Below, in pieces: positions 18,867 to 28,007 of a stretch of 64,000 nt of DNA. Origin of the DNA: XN24 sp047921395. Lineage in GTDB: Bacteria; Pseudomonadota; Gammaproteobacteria; Steroidobacterales; XN24. The stretch covers positions 1-64,000 of the forward strand of contig JBLRWH010000004.1 of the NCBI GenBank assembly GCA_047921395.1, given 5' to 3'. The notes under the pieces are model-generated. The model was not told where the DNA came from, ran no database searches, and was given only the letters and a program-made list of their open reading frames with translations. The first letter of the stretch is position 1. The number at the start of each line of letters is the position of its first letter. Made by a program: the position numbers and the translations under genes.

Positions 18867-19136
18867 GTGTCTACACTCAGCGCTCAAGATCGCGTCGAAC
18901 ACTGGCGTCGCACGCGAAACCTGATGATCGGGCATCTGGCCGTCTGGTTCGTGTTTGCCTATGTCGTGCACTGGTTTGCGGTACCGCTCAACAACATCAA
19001 CTTCTTCGGCTGGCCGCTCGGATATTACATGTCCGCCCAGGGTTCCCTGGCGGTCTTCGTCGTCCAGCTGTTCGTCTTCAACAAGCAGCAGCACGCCATC
19101 GACACCAAGTTCGGCGTCGCTGAAGACCAGGCATAG
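18867..19136 (+). CDS. DUF4212 small subunit of a sodium:solute symporter
   Basis: 89-residue membrane protein with two hydrophobic helices (about 20-40 and 55-72). It starts at GTG behind a good GGAGG site. The sequence WRRTRNLM, HWFAVPLNNINFFGWPLGYYM and the FNKQQHAIDTKFG tail are typical of the small protein that accompanies VC_2705-type symporters. It lies 11 bp upstream of the symporter gene, so the two are co-translated partners. Confidence 0.9.
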   Translation: MSTLSAQDRVEHWRRTRNLMIGHLAVWFVFAYVVHWFAVPLNNINFFGWPLGYYMSAQGSLAVFVVQLFVFNKQQHAIDTKFGVAEDQA

Positions 19137-19147
19137 GGGGAACCGAT

Positions 19148-20989
19148 ATGGGCATGCAATGGGAAGGGAAGTCGTTCATCGACAATCTCCCGAAAATTTA
19201 CGGCGTCTATACGGGCGGCTTCCTCGCGTTCTTCGCGTTGATGGCGTTCTTCGAGACGCTCGGCATGAGCGCGGACGTGATCGGCATCCTGTTCGTCGCT
19301 TTCACGATCGCGATCTACGCCTTCATCGGCGTGCTTTCGCGAACCATGGCGGTCGAGGCCTACTACGTAGCGGGCCGCAGCGTGCCGCCGGTGTTCAATG
19401 GCATGGCGACGGCGGCCGACTGGATGTCGGGCGCGTCCTTCGTCGCGATGGCCGGCGGCATCTTCATGGCCGGCCACAGCTACATGGCCTTCGTCGTGGG
19501 CTGGACCGGCGGCTACATCCTGGTCTCCACGCTGATGGCGCCGTACCTGCGCAAGTTCGGCTGCTACACGGTGCCTGACTTCATCGGCACGCGTTACGGC
19601 GGCAAGCTGACGCGCTTCTGCGCGGTCGTGGTGCTGGTGGTCGCGTCCTTCACGTACGTGACGGCCCAGATCACCGCCACCGGCACCATCGCGGCGCGCG
19701 CCTTCCAGATCCCCTTTGAGGTCGGGGTGTGGTTCGGCCTGGCCGGCATCCTGGTGTGCTCCATGCTCGGCGGCATGCGCGCGGTGACCTGGACCCAGGT
19801 GGCCCAGTACATCGTGCTCATCATCGCCTACCTGATCCCGATCTTCTGGATGTCCGTGGTGCAGGGTTTCGGCTGGCTACCGCACTTCGAGTACGGCGGC
19901 GCCGTCAGGCGCATCATGGAGCTGGAGCCGATGATCGGCGTCGGCACGGCGGCGGCCGAGGCGGTACCGGGACTCTCGGTACTCACGGCGCTGCACGCGA
20001 CGCCGCGGGAAGGCGCGCTGGCGGCCTGGCAGTTCGTCACCCTGGTGGCCTGCATGATGGTTGGCACGGCCTCGCTGCCGCACATCCTGATGCGCTACTT
20101 CACCACCCCTTCGGTGCGTGACGCACGCAACTCGGTGGCCTGGTCGCTGTTCTTCATCTTCCTGTTGTACTCCTCGGCGCCCGCGCTGGCGACGTTCAGC
20201 AAGCTGCAGATGATCGACCCGACCCTGCCCACGTCCATCATCGGCGACCAGATCGAGGCCGTGATGGCGCTGGAGTGGATCCAGAAGTGGGGCGCCATCG
20301 GGCTGCTCGCGATCCGGGACAGCAACGCGGACGGGATACTCCAGATCAACGAGTTCTTCCTGAACCCGGACATCATCGTGCTGGCGACGCCGGAAATGGC
20401 CGGCCTGCCATACGTGATCTCGGGCCTCGTCGCCGCCGGCGGCATGGCGGCCGCCATGTCCACGGCCGACGGCCTGTTGCTGGCCATGGCAAACGCCCTG
20501 TCGCACGATCTGTACTACAAGATCATCGACCCGAAGGCCGAAACCAAGAAGCGCCTGCTCACCGCCCGCATCCTGCTGCTGGTCATCGGCGCCGCCGGCG
20601 CCCTGGTCGCAAGCTTGAAGCTCACCGGCATCCTGGGCGCGGTCGCATGGGCGTTCTGCTTCGCCATGTCGGGGCTGTTCTTCCCGCTCGTGCTCGGCGT
20701 GTGGTGGAAGCGCGCCAATCGCGAAGGCGCGATCGCCGGCATGGTATTCGGTCTGGGCGCCGGCTGGTGGTACCTGCTCGCGGTGCGTAACCCCGAGGCG
20801 TGGTATGGCATCGCGAAGCCCTGGATCGGCCTGAATGACCTGCGCTTCGGCATCGTCGGCGCGATTGCGAGCCTGGTCTCAATGGTCGTCGTGACACTGC
20901 TGACGAAGGCGCCGAGCGAGGAGATCCAGCGCATGGTGGACGAGGTCCGCATCCCGAGCGGCGATACGATCATTCCTTCCAAGGCCTGA
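19148..20989 (+). CDS. sodium:solute symporter, acetate-type (VC_2705 subfamily)
   Basis: 613-residue symporter of the SSS family with about 13 transmembrane helices, probably importing acetate or another short carboxylate with a cation. LVAAGGMAAAMSTADGLLL and YYVAGRSVPPVFNGMA are family-conserved. Residues 391-402 (DSNADGILQINE) fit the 12-residue EF-hand loop exactly, with acidic or Asn ligands at positions 1, 3, 5 and 12 and Gly at 6, so calcium binding in a loop between helices is possible. It follows the DUF4212 partner gene and is closed by a terminator. Context (acs and a CrbS-like kinase) supports acetate as the substrate. Confidence 0.92.
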   Translation: MGMQWEGKSFIDNLPKIYGVYTGGFLAFFALMAFFETLGMSADVIGILFVAFTIAIYAFIGVLSRTMAVEAYYVAGRSVPPVFNGMATAADWMSGASFVAMAGGIFMAGHSYMAFVVGWTGGYILVSTLMAPYLRKFGCYTVPDFIGTRYGGKLTRFCAVVVLVVASFTYVTAQITATGTIAARAFQIPFEVGVWFGLAGILVCSMLGGMRAVTWTQVAQYIVLIIAYLIPIFWMSVVQGFGWLPHFEYGGAVRRIMELEPMIGVGTAAAEAVPGLSVLTALHATPREGALAAWQFVTLVACMMVGTASLPHILMRYFTTPSVRDARNSVAWSLFFIFLLYSSAPALATFSKLQMIDPTLPTSIIGDQIEAVMALEWIQKWGAIGLLAIRDSNADGILQINEFFLNPDIIVLATPEMAGLPYVISGLVAAGGMAAAMSTADGLLLAMANALSHDLYYKIIDPKAETKKRLLTARILLLVIGAAGALVASLKLTGILGAVAWAFCFAMSGLFFPLVLGVWWKRANREGAIAGMVFGLGAGWWYLLAVRNPEAWYGIAKPWIGLNDLRFGIVGAIASLVSMVVVTLLTKAPSEEIQRMVDEVRIPSGDTIIPSKA

Positions 20990-21010
20990 TCGTACAGAGA
21001 CACTCTCTGG

Positions 21011-21046
21011 GAGCCGGGGCGAGGCAACTCGCCCCGGCTCATTTAT
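21011..21046 (+). terminator. terminator of the symporter operon
   Basis: A perfect 13-bp stem (21011-21023 with 21028-21040) around a GCAA tetraloop, followed by ATTTAT. It lies 21 bp past the symporter stop. The T-run is weak but the stem is very stable. Confidence 0.8.
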
Positions 21047-21127
21047 GTGTGAGAGAATTTTGCGGCGCGTCCGGGCGATGACCATCCGTCCAGGCGACTG
21101 CGCCGAGGCGACTTACGGAGTGACCGG

Positions 21128-21484
21128 ATGACCGAGGGAATCCCGTTCTGGGCGATTGGGCTGGACTACGTGCTCGGCATGATCATGTGGACGCTGATCG
21201 GGCGCTTCGGCATGCGCCTGTTCCTGCCGGAAGACAGCAAGTTCTTCTTCAGCCGCTTCTTCATCCGCGTCACCGATCCGCTGATCCGGCTGTTCAAGCC
21301 GATCACGCCGGAATTCCTGATCGCGCCCATGGTGCCGCTCTACGTCGCGTGGTTCTTCTTCATGTTCCGCTTCTACCTCATGCCGTGGATGCTGGGCTAC
21401 TCGGTCATGGGCATGCTGTCCTTCCCGCTCGAAGGCCAGATCGCGCAGGGGATCTATTACCTGGGCCGGCTGTTCGGAGGCTAG
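21128..21484 (+). CDS. conserved membrane protein of unknown function
   Basis: 118 residues with hydrophobic segments at about 8-28, 65-85 and 88-108. A basic, aromatic stretch in between (FFFSRFFIRVTDPLIRLFKP) vaguely recalls YggT-type proteins. I do not recognise the family with confidence. GGAG lies seven bases before the ATG. It follows the acetate symporter terminator, so it has its own promoter or depends on read-through. Its stop overlaps the stop of the convergent gene by four bases. Confidence 0.75.
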   Translation: MTEGIPFWAIGLDYVLGMIMWTLIGRFGMRLFLPEDSKFFFSRFFIRVTDPLIRLFKPITPEFLIAPMVPLYVAWFFFMFRFYLMPWMLGYSVMGMLSFPLEGQIAQGIYYLGRLFGG

Positions 21485-22206
21485 CCGGTCGCGCTTTCCG
21501 GCAGGGCCCGGAGGATGGCCTCGGCGTCGAGGTCGCGGGCGAAATCGCGCCGCACCTCCTGCCAGCGAAAGCGCACCGAGTTACGCACGATGTCCTCGTC
21601 GAGTTCCTTGAGCTCGTCCAGGATCGGCGCCCAGCGGATCAGCGCAGTCGGGCTTTCGCTGAAGGCCGCCTCATCTGCGCCGACCGTCAGCCAGTCGATG
21701 CGCGCCACCCGCTCGCGCACCCGCCGGGCATGGGCGGCAAATTCGTCGCCCGCCTCCGTCGGCGTCCCGTTGGCCTCGAGGATGCCGTCCACCAGCGCAT
21801 TCACCAGCCGGCCGATACGCAGGGTTTCCCGCGGCGCCTGTTGCGCCAGGCGGCTGCCCGTGTAAACGGCGATGTCGGAGAGGCACGCGAGCCAGATATG
21901 CCACTTGGCGATGTTGATGCCTGCCACGAAGGGGTCGTCCTCGAACAGCTCCGGGTAACGCATCCCCGCGCGGGTGCGCAGGTAGCCGTACAGCGAGGTC
22001 TGCGCGATGAAACTCGCGCGCGTCTCGAGGAACCGCGACAGCGCCTCGGGGGTATCGATGGGCTCCGCCTTCGAGGCCCGCCCGAGCCCGAAGTACGCCT
22101 TGAACGTACGCCAGATCTCCCCGGGGCGAAACGACAGGCGCTCGCCCGGTGCGGACGGTTGCCGCCGTACGACGCGACGATGACGTGGCTTGTCGGGATT
22201 GGACAT
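21481..22206 (-). CDS. hypothetical protein, conserved-looking
   Basis: About 241 residues, soluble and probably cytoplasmic. It has a basic N-terminus (RHRRVVRRQ) and a mostly helical body with no recognised catalytic motif. Features such as ETRASFIAQTSLYGYLRTRAG and FVAGINIAKWHIWLACLSDI suggest a conserved fold. The start could be ATG at 22206 or GTG at 22209. It converges on the small membrane protein and is divergent from the CBS-domain gene. No function is proposed. Confidence 0.75.
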   Translation of the reverse strand: MSNPDKPRHRRVVRRQPSAPGERLSFRPGEIWRTFKAYFGLGRASKAEPIDTPEALSRFLETRASFIAQTSLYGYLRTRAGMRYPELFEDDPFVAGINIAKWHIWLACLSDIAVYTGSRLAQQAPRETLRIGRLVNALVDGILEANGTPTEAGDEFAAHARRVRERVARIDWLTVGADEAAFSESPTALIRWAPILDELKELDEDIVRNSVRFRWQEVRRDFARDLDAEAILRALPESATG

Positions 22207-22301
22207 CACTCATCCAGTGCGCTGCGTGGACCGACTGGCATTATACGGTGCGCGCGCCCTCGGATGCCGATCGAAGCGCGTTGGCGCTATGATTGGGGAC
22301 T

Positions 22302-24158
22302 ATGAGCAATCCCCTCGCCGACGTCGAAAAATTCCTCGAGGAAACCCCGCCGTTCGATGTCCTCGACCGCGCCCAGCGGCATCGCGCCGCGGCCTCCATC
22401 GAGGCGGTCTACCGGCGCAAGGGCACCGTACTGCTCGAGATGGGCGATCACAACGAGACGCTCTACATCATCCGCCGCGGCGCGGTCGAGGCCCACGACA
22501 AGCACGGCAACCTGATCGATCGCTACGGTGAGGGCGAGAGCTTCGGGCTGCAGTCGCTGCTGACCGGCAAGCCGGTGCGCTTCCGCATCACGCTGATCGA
22601 GGACGGCCTGATCTGGATGATGCCGCAGGAGGCGTTCGACGAGCTGCGGACCCACTCGACGGAATTCGACACCTTCTACATCCGCAGCCTCGAGGAACGG
22701 CTCATCAACGCCCTGCAGCCGACCGGCGGCAGCACCCCGACGCAGACCCTGTTCATGACGCCGATGGGCGAGCTCGCAAAGCGTGCGCCGATCGCGGTCA
22801 CGCCACAGACGACCATCGCCGAGGCGGCAAAGACCATGTCGGACCACGGGATTTCCTCGGTGCTGGTCAACGAGGACGAGCACCTGCGGGGGATCGTCAC
22901 GGACCGCGACCTGCGCAACCGCGTGCTCGCGGTCGGCCGCGACCCGGCTGAACCGGTGACCAGCATCATGACCGCAGAGACGCTCACGCTGGACGCCGCC
23001 AGCCCGGTGCTGTCGGGCATTCTCGCGATGGCGGGCCGCGGTATTCATCACCTTCCCCTGACCCGCGGCGACCGGGTCGTAGGGATGGTGACGACGCGCG
23101 ACCTGATGAGCCTGCAGACCCATCACCCGCTGTATCTCGCGGCCCGGCTGCAGAAAGAGAATTCCGTGGCGGGCCTCGTGGAAGTCTGCAAGCGCGTGCC
23201 CAAGCTGTTCGAGCTGATGCTGGCCTCGGGCATTCGCCCCGAAGAAGTGCCCAGGGTCCTGACGATGATCTCGGACACGGTGACCCGACGGCTCATTGCG
23301 CTGGCGGAGGAGAAGCTGGGGCCGCCGCCGACAGCGTTTGCCTGGCTGGCGTTCGGCTCGCAGGCCCGCGAAGAACAGAGCCTGAAGACCGACCAGGACA
23401 ACGGCCTGGTCTATGCGGACGATGCCCCGCCCGGGGCGGACGAATACTTCAGGAAGCTGGCGCACTTCGTCTGCGACGGCCTCGACGCCTGCGGCTATCC
23501 TTACTGCCCGGGCAAGATCATGGCGACCACCGACAGCTGGCGGCAGCCCTTGTCGGGCTGGCTCAGGCACTTCAAGGACTGGGCGGGGGTTCCGGACCCC
23601 GAGGCGGTGCTGCGCGTCAGCATCTTCTTCGACCTGCGCACGGTGTCCGGAGACCGCGCGCTCGGCGCGCGCCTCAGCCAGGCGCTCCGTGAATGCACCA
23701 GCGGCCAGGGCAAGGCGATCTTCCTCTCCGCACTCGCGCGCCAGGCCGCCAGCTACGACGTGCCGCTGGGCTTCTTCCGGCGCTTCGTGCTGCAGAGCAA
23801 GGGCGAACACCGCGAGACGCTGGAGATCAAGGCCGCCGGCCTCATGCCGCTGACCGACCTGGTGCGCGTGCGCGCCCTGCAGGGCGGCGTCACCGTGCCG
23901 GGCACCCAGGAGCGGCTCGCGCGCCTCGTCGATGCCGGCAAGATGAGCCGTCGCGACGCCGACCGGCTCGCCGGGGCCCAGCGCCTGCTGTCTGGGTTGC
24001 GCGTGCGGCTGCACGCCGACCAGGTCCGCAAGGGCGAAACCTCGCACAACCATCTCGACGTGCGCACCATCAGCCACGCCGAGCGCGCCGCGCTGAAGGA
24101 CGCGTTCCTCGTCATCCGCGAGGCCCAGAAAGGGCTGGTGCTGGACTTCCCGACGTGA
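22302..24158 (+). CDS. cNMP-binding/CBS/DUF294 nucleotidyltransferase-like protein
   Basis: 618 residues with four parts: a cyclic-nucleotide-binding domain (about 15-135), two CBS repeats (about 155-280), a DUF294 nucleotidyltransferase-like domain with FGSQAREEQSLKTDQDNG near residue 350, and a helical C-terminal domain. The GS...TDQDN motif matches the uridylyl/adenylyl-transferase pattern of GlnD-like proteins. It probably senses adenine nucleotides and regulates uptake or metabolism. Similar proteins sit beside symporter/DUF4212 and exonuclease genes in Pseudomonas and Vibrio, which this locus reproduces. ATG at 22302 is preferred over an upstream TTG because it follows GGGG. Confidence 0.9.
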   Translation: MSNPLADVEKFLEETPPFDVLDRAQRHRAAASIEAVYRRKGTVLLEMGDHNETLYIIRRGAVEAHDKHGNLIDRYGEGESFGLQSLLTGKPVRFRITLIEDGLIWMMPQEAFDELRTHSTEFDTFYIRSLEERLINALQPTGGSTPTQTLFMTPMGELAKRAPIAVTPQTTIAEAAKTMSDHGISSVLVNEDEHLRGIVTDRDLRNRVLAVGRDPAEPVTSIMTAETLTLDAASPVLSGILAMAGRGIHHLPLTRGDRVVGMVTTRDLMSLQTHHPLYLAARLQKENSVAGLVEVCKRVPKLFELMLASGIRPEEVPRVLTMISDTVTRRLIALAEEKLGPPPTAFAWLAFGSQAREEQSLKTDQDNGLVYADDAPPGADEYFRKLAHFVCDGLDACGYPYCPGKIMATTDSWRQPLSGWLRHFKDWAGVPDPEAVLRVSIFFDLRTVSGDRALGARLSQALRECTSGQGKAIFLSALARQAASYDVPLGFFRRFVLQSKGEHRETLEIKAAGLMPLTDLVRVRALQGGVTVPGTQERLARLVDAGKMSRRDADRLAGAQRLLSGLRVRLHADQVRKGETSHNHLDVRTISHAERAALKDAFLVIREAQKGLVLDFPT

Positions 24159-24841
24159 GGAGCCTCATACAGCAGTTCCGCCTGGCCATGGCCCGGCGCA
24201 ATTGCCGCCTGCCGCTGCAGTCGCGCCTGCTCCACCAGCCGCTGCCGTCGCACGGCACGCGCGTCGCCGACCTCGAGATCATCGCGCTGGACTTCGAAAC
24301 AACCGGCCTGGACATGGCCAGGGATCACATCATCGCGGCCGGCTGGGTCATGCTGCGCGGCGACCGGATCGTCATGGCGAGCGCGCGCGAGGTCAGGGTG
24401 CGCAACGGCGCCCCGGACGGCGTCGGGCAGAGCGCGGTCATCCACGGCATCATGGACAGCGACCTGGACGACGCGGACAGCATCGAGGCCATGCTCGAGC
24501 ACCTGTTGCCCGAACTCGCGGGACGCGTCATCGTGGCGCACGCGGCGGTCATCGAGCGCGGCTTCCTCGCCACCCTGCTCCGCCGCATGGGCGGCGTGCC
24601 ACTGCCGAACCCCTTCATCGACACCATGACGCTCGAGCGCCACCTGGTCGAGGGCGGCGGCGGCAGCGTGCGCGAGATGCACGGCGACCTGACGCTCGAC
24701 GCCTGCCGGGCGCGGCGCAACCTGCCCGACCACCAGCGGCACTCCGCCGGGGCCGACGCCGTGGCCTGCGCCGAGCTGCTGCTCGCGCAGGTCGACGAAC
24801 TCGGCGGCGCGGCCCGCGTCAAGCTGCGCGAGCTGCTGTGA
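24155..24841 (+). CDS. DnaQ-like 3'-5' exonuclease
   Basis: 228-residue DEDDh exonuclease. ExoI is ALDFETTGLD near residue 50, ExoII is VIVAHAAVIERGFL, and ExoIII is HSAGADAVACAEL, carrying the acidic and His ligands for two metal ions. The GTG start at 24155 overlaps the TGA of the preceding gene (GTGA), indicating translational coupling; an ATG at 24188 is an alternative. It resembles the stand-alone epsilon-like nucleases found next to cNMP/CBS/DUF294 genes. The link to acetate transport is conserved but unexplained. Confidence 0.88.
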   Translation: MRSLIQQFRLAMARRNCRLPLQSRLLHQPLPSHGTRVADLEIIALDFETTGLDMARDHIIAAGWVMLRGDRIVMASAREVRVRNGAPDGVGQSAVIHGIMDSDLDDADSIEAMLEHLLPELAGRVIVAHAAVIERGFLATLLRRMGGVPLPNPFIDTMTLERHLVEGGGGSVREMHGDLTLDACRARRNLPDHQRHSAGADAVACAELLLAQVDELGGAARVKLRELL

Positions 24842-24848
24842 GCGACCC

Positions 24849-26687
24849 TCAGAACATCCCGTAACGCCAGCCGATCAGGACGGTCAACGCCAGCCACATG
24901 ATGATCTGCAGCGGCGTGCCGACGCGGAAGAAGTCGCTGAAGCGATAGCCGCCGGCGGACAGCACCATCAGGTTGGTCTGGTAACCGATCGGTGTCAGGT
25001 AGCTCATGTTGGCGCCGAACAGCACCGCCAGGACGAAGGGCTCCGGCGGAACCCCCAGCCGCTGGGCAATGAATACGGCCACGGGGGTGCCCAGCACCGC
25101 CGCCGCATTGTTGGTGACGATCTCGGTCAGCAGCGCGATGACCAGCATCAGCCCGCCGAGCGCGACAATGGTCGGCACCGGCGCGGCAGCGACCACGAAC
25201 AGGTCCGCGATGTATTGCGTGCCGCCAGTGACCGTCAGAGACCGGCCGAGTGCCAGGCTGGTGACGATGACGATGATCAGGCGACGGTCCAGCGCGCCCA
25301 GGGCATTGCGCCAGGTCAGGCATCCGCTCGTGACCATGGCCAGCACGCCGCAGAGGGCGGCGATGCTGATGGGCAGGATGCCGACAGCAGCCGCCACGAC
25401 GACTGCCACGACGATTGTGCTGGCGACCTTTGCCTTGCTCGTATGCGGCAGGTCCATCGATCCATCGACGACCAGGACGCTGCCCAGGCGCTTGATGGCC
25501 TCGAGCGCAGCAGCCGAACCCTGCACGAGCACGATGTCACCGACACGGAGAAATACTTCTCCGATGTCCGTGACTTCAGCGCCGGGCGAACGCGGCCGAT
25601 GTACTGCAACCGGAAGCAGGCCGTGGTGGGCGAAGAACGGCACGGTCTTAAGGGTGCGGCGCTGCAGGGGTGACCCGCGCGTGACGACGATCTCGGCCAA
25701 CCTCTGGTCTCCGGTCATCGGCGGCCGATCATCGTCACCCGCGACCTGGGTAGCTACCGGGGCGTCAAACAGCGTCGCGCCGAGCTGCCCCTCGAAGCGC
25801 TTCAGCTTTTCAGGGGTGTCTCGGACATGCAGGCGGTCGCCGGGCCTGATCGTCAGCGACGGCAACTTCGCGACAAACAAGCCCGGGCCACGCTCGATGG
25901 CGCCGAGTCTCATCATGCCCTCGGTGCGCGCGATCAACTGCGGCACCGTCATCCCGGCTGCGACACTGCCGTCGCCGATATGCAGCACGGCCTCGAAAAT
26001 CCGCGGCGAAGTATCCGGCATAGGCGGCGTCCGGGCCGGAACAAGCCGCGGCGCGACCTGCCACAAGTAGACGATGCCAACCGCCGCGGCCCCGACCGCT
26101 ATGCCTGTGAAGTGGAACATGCCCATCGGCTCCAGGCCCATGCCCGAGGCCACCTGGACTACCAGCAGGTTAGTCGAGGTGCCGATCGTCGTGCACATGC
26201 CGCCAATGATCGTCGCATACCCGACGGGCATGAGGACCGAGGACGCAGGCGTCCCGGTGCGCAGCGAGACGCTGATCAGGATCGGCAGCAGCATGGCGAC
26301 CACCGGCGTGTTGTTCAGGAACATGCTGAGGGTCGCGGCCAGCACCAGTGCCGCCAGCAGCGCCAGCCGCGGGCTCCAGAGCCACAGCCGCGCCAGGCGG
26401 TCCGCTACCGGCTGCAGCGCCCCGGTGACCTCGAGGCCGCGCGTGCAGATCAGCAGCGCCATGATGGTGATCAGCGCCGAGTTTCCGAAGCCCGCGAGGA
26501 AGCCCGCCGTCGTCAGCGTCTGCCCCGTGGCGGAGACGTACGGGAACACCTCGAAGCCGACGACCAGGATACCGAGCACGACGAGCGCCGACGTTTCCAT
26601 CGGGATCCGGTCGCGGCTGAACAGGAACAGCGCTGCGACGGCGAGCAGCATGATGGCTATGCCATGGGGATCCGGCGGCGGCGGCAT
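24849..26687 (-). CDS. SLC13/DASS-type transporter with RCK_C domains
   Basis: 612-residue inner-membrane protein. Two blocks of hydrophobic helices (about 10-210 and 400-610) flank a soluble middle part with two TrkA-C/RCK_C-like domains (about 225-400; PGDRLHVRDTPEKLK and VGDIVLVQGSAAALEAIK are the typical ends). The membrane halves contain SMFLNNTPVVAMLLP and LTEIVTNNAAAVLGTPVA, the paired SNT-like signature loops of sodium:dicarboxylate/sulfate carriers. The substrate is unknown; sulfate or dicarboxylates are usual. The start at 26687 is the first ATG; residue 13 is an alternative. It converges on the exonuclease gene seven bases away. Confidence 0.88.
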   Translation of the reverse strand: MPPPPDPHGIAIMLLAVAALFLFSRDRIPMETSALVVLGILVVGFEVFPYVSATGQTLTTAGFLAGFGNSALITIMALLICTRGLEVTGALQPVADRLARLWLWSPRLALLAALVLAATLSMFLNNTPVVAMLLPILISVSLRTGTPASSVLMPVGYATIIGGMCTTIGTSTNLLVVQVASGMGLEPMGMFHFTGIAVGAAAVGIVYLWQVAPRLVPARTPPMPDTSPRIFEAVLHIGDGSVAAGMTVPQLIARTEGMMRLGAIERGPGLFVAKLPSLTIRPGDRLHVRDTPEKLKRFEGQLGATLFDAPVATQVAGDDDRPPMTGDQRLAEIVVTRGSPLQRRTLKTVPFFAHHGLLPVAVHRPRSPGAEVTDIGEVFLRVGDIVLVQGSAAALEAIKRLGSVLVVDGSMDLPHTSKAKVASTIVVAVVVAAAVGILPISIAALCGVLAMVTSGCLTWRNALGALDRRLIIVIVTSLALGRSLTVTGGTQYIADLFVVAAAPVPTIVALGGLMLVIALLTEIVTNNAAAVLGTPVAVFIAQRLGVPPEPFVLAVLFGANMSYLTPIGYQTNLMVLSAGGYRFSDFFRVGTPLQIIMWLALTVLIGWRYGMF

Positions 26688-26783
26688 TGGGCCTCGGCAG
26701 TCGTCGGGCGGCTCGCCCAGGGGAGGACACTTCTAGCACGCAGGGGCGGGCGCCAGCAATGTCTGGCCTCGACAGGAAGAGTT

Positions 26784-26937
26784 TCGCGCGGAGACGCAGA
26801 GAGGCAGAGATGCGCGGAGAATTTTGTTTAGGGCTGCCGTTATCGGCGTCATTCCCACTGGGCAGGCAAATGGACTACCCCGGGCAACCCATATAAACCC
26901 CCTCTGCGCCTCTGCTTCTCCGCGCCTCTGCGCGCGC
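26784..26937. repeat. shorter element with GCGGAGACGCAGAG ends
   Basis: The left end (26784-26819) closely matches the left end of the element at 9516. The right end (26900-26937) is an imperfect inverted copy. The interior is short and not clearly related to the other elements. It fills the gap between the transporter start and the korB stop. No gene is seen in 26688-26951. Confidence 0.7.
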
Positions 26938-26951
26938 CCGCAGGGCGCGCC

Positions 26952-28007
26952 CTAGCGGTAGCGCGCCAACGTTCGTTCCAGCGTTTCCGCCCCCGGGCAG
27001 AGATCCTCGAAGGGCAGCGTCGCCAGCGGCGCGGCCACCGTCTTGTTCAGGCCGTGCATCTCCTCGCGGCCCGCCTCGAAGTACAGCAGTCCTGTCAGCC
27101 ACTCGCCGGCCTGCATGCGCTCGTGGATCTTCACGAAGGCGGCGTCGCGGTTCGTCGCGTCGTAGTCGGCCTCGACCTTGCGCAGCGCCAGGTGGCTGCC
27201 GTCGTGCAGCTCGACCTCCATCGCGTCGCCCTGTCCATAGCCGGCGCGGATCTCCTCGGCCGGCGCCACGAAGTCCGTGTGCACGGCGGGGTGGTAGAAC
27301 TGGCGGCTGAAGGCATAGCTCTTGGTCGAATCCTCATGATCGTTGAAGGTCACGCAGGGCGACAGCACGTCGATCAGCGCGAAGCCCTCGTGCGAAAGGC
27401 CGGCCTTGATCAGCGGCACCAGCTGCGCCTTGTCGCCCGAGAAGCTGCGCGCCACGAAGGTCGCACCCGCGGCCAGCGCCGTCAGCACCGGGTCGATCGG
27501 CGGCTGCATGTTGATCTCGCCCTTCTTGGCCTTGCTGCCGAGATCCGCCGAGGCCGAGAACTGGCCCTTGGTGAGCCCGTACACGCCGTTGTTCTCGATG
27601 ACGTAGAGCATGCGCACGTTGCGGCGCATGGCGTGGCAGAACTGCCCGAGGCCGATGGAGAGCGAGTCGCCGTCGCCGGACACGCCGAGATAATGCAGGT
27701 TGCGGTTCGCGGCGGCGGCGCCGGTCGCCACCGACGGCATCCTGCCGTGCACGGTGTTGATGCCGTGCGCCTGGCTCACGAAATACGCAGGCGTCTTGGA
27801 CGAGCAGCCGATCCCGGACAGCTTCACGAGGCGGTGTGGCGGCAGGGAGAGCTCCCAGCAGGCCTGCACGATCGCGGCCGTGACGGAGTCGTGGCCGCAC
27901 CCCGCGCACAAGGTGGAGAGGGCGCCCTCGTAATCGCGCCGGCTGAGGCCCAGGGCGTTACGGGTCAGGCCGGCGTGTTCGACCTTCGGCTTGGTGATGT
28001 ACGTCAT
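26952..28007 (-). CDS. korB: 2-oxoacid:ferredoxin oxidoreductase beta subunit
   Basis: 351 residues. This thiamine-diphosphate subunit works with the gamma-alpha subunit to decarboxylate a 2-oxoacid and pass electrons to ferredoxin. The ThDP motif GDGDSLSIG starts at residue 111 and closes with IENNGVYGLTKG. CAGCGHDS near residue 34 and GIGCSSKTP carry the conserved cysteines. The start at 28007 overlaps the TGA of the alpha gene (ATGA), so the subunits are translationally coupled. 2-oxoglutarate is the most likely substrate by similarity of arrangement to kor loci, but pyruvate or branched-chain acids cannot be excluded. Confidence 0.92.
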   Translation of the reverse strand: MTYITKPKVEHAGLTRNALGLSRRDYEGALSTLCAGCGHDSVTAAIVQACWELSLPPHRLVKLSGIGCSSKTPAYFVSQAHGINTVHGRMPSVATGAAAANRNLHYLGVSGDGDSLSIGLGQFCHAMRRNVRMLYVIENNGVYGLTKGQFSASADLGSKAKKGEINMQPPIDPVLTALAAGATFVARSFSGDKAQLVPLIKAGLSHEGFALIDVLSPCVTFNDHEDSTKSYAFSRQFYHPAVHTDFVAPAEEIRAGYGQGDAMEVELHDGSHLALRKVEADYDATNRDAAFVKIHERMQAGEWLTGLLYFEAGREEMHGLNKTVAAPLATLPFEDLCPGAETLERTLARYR

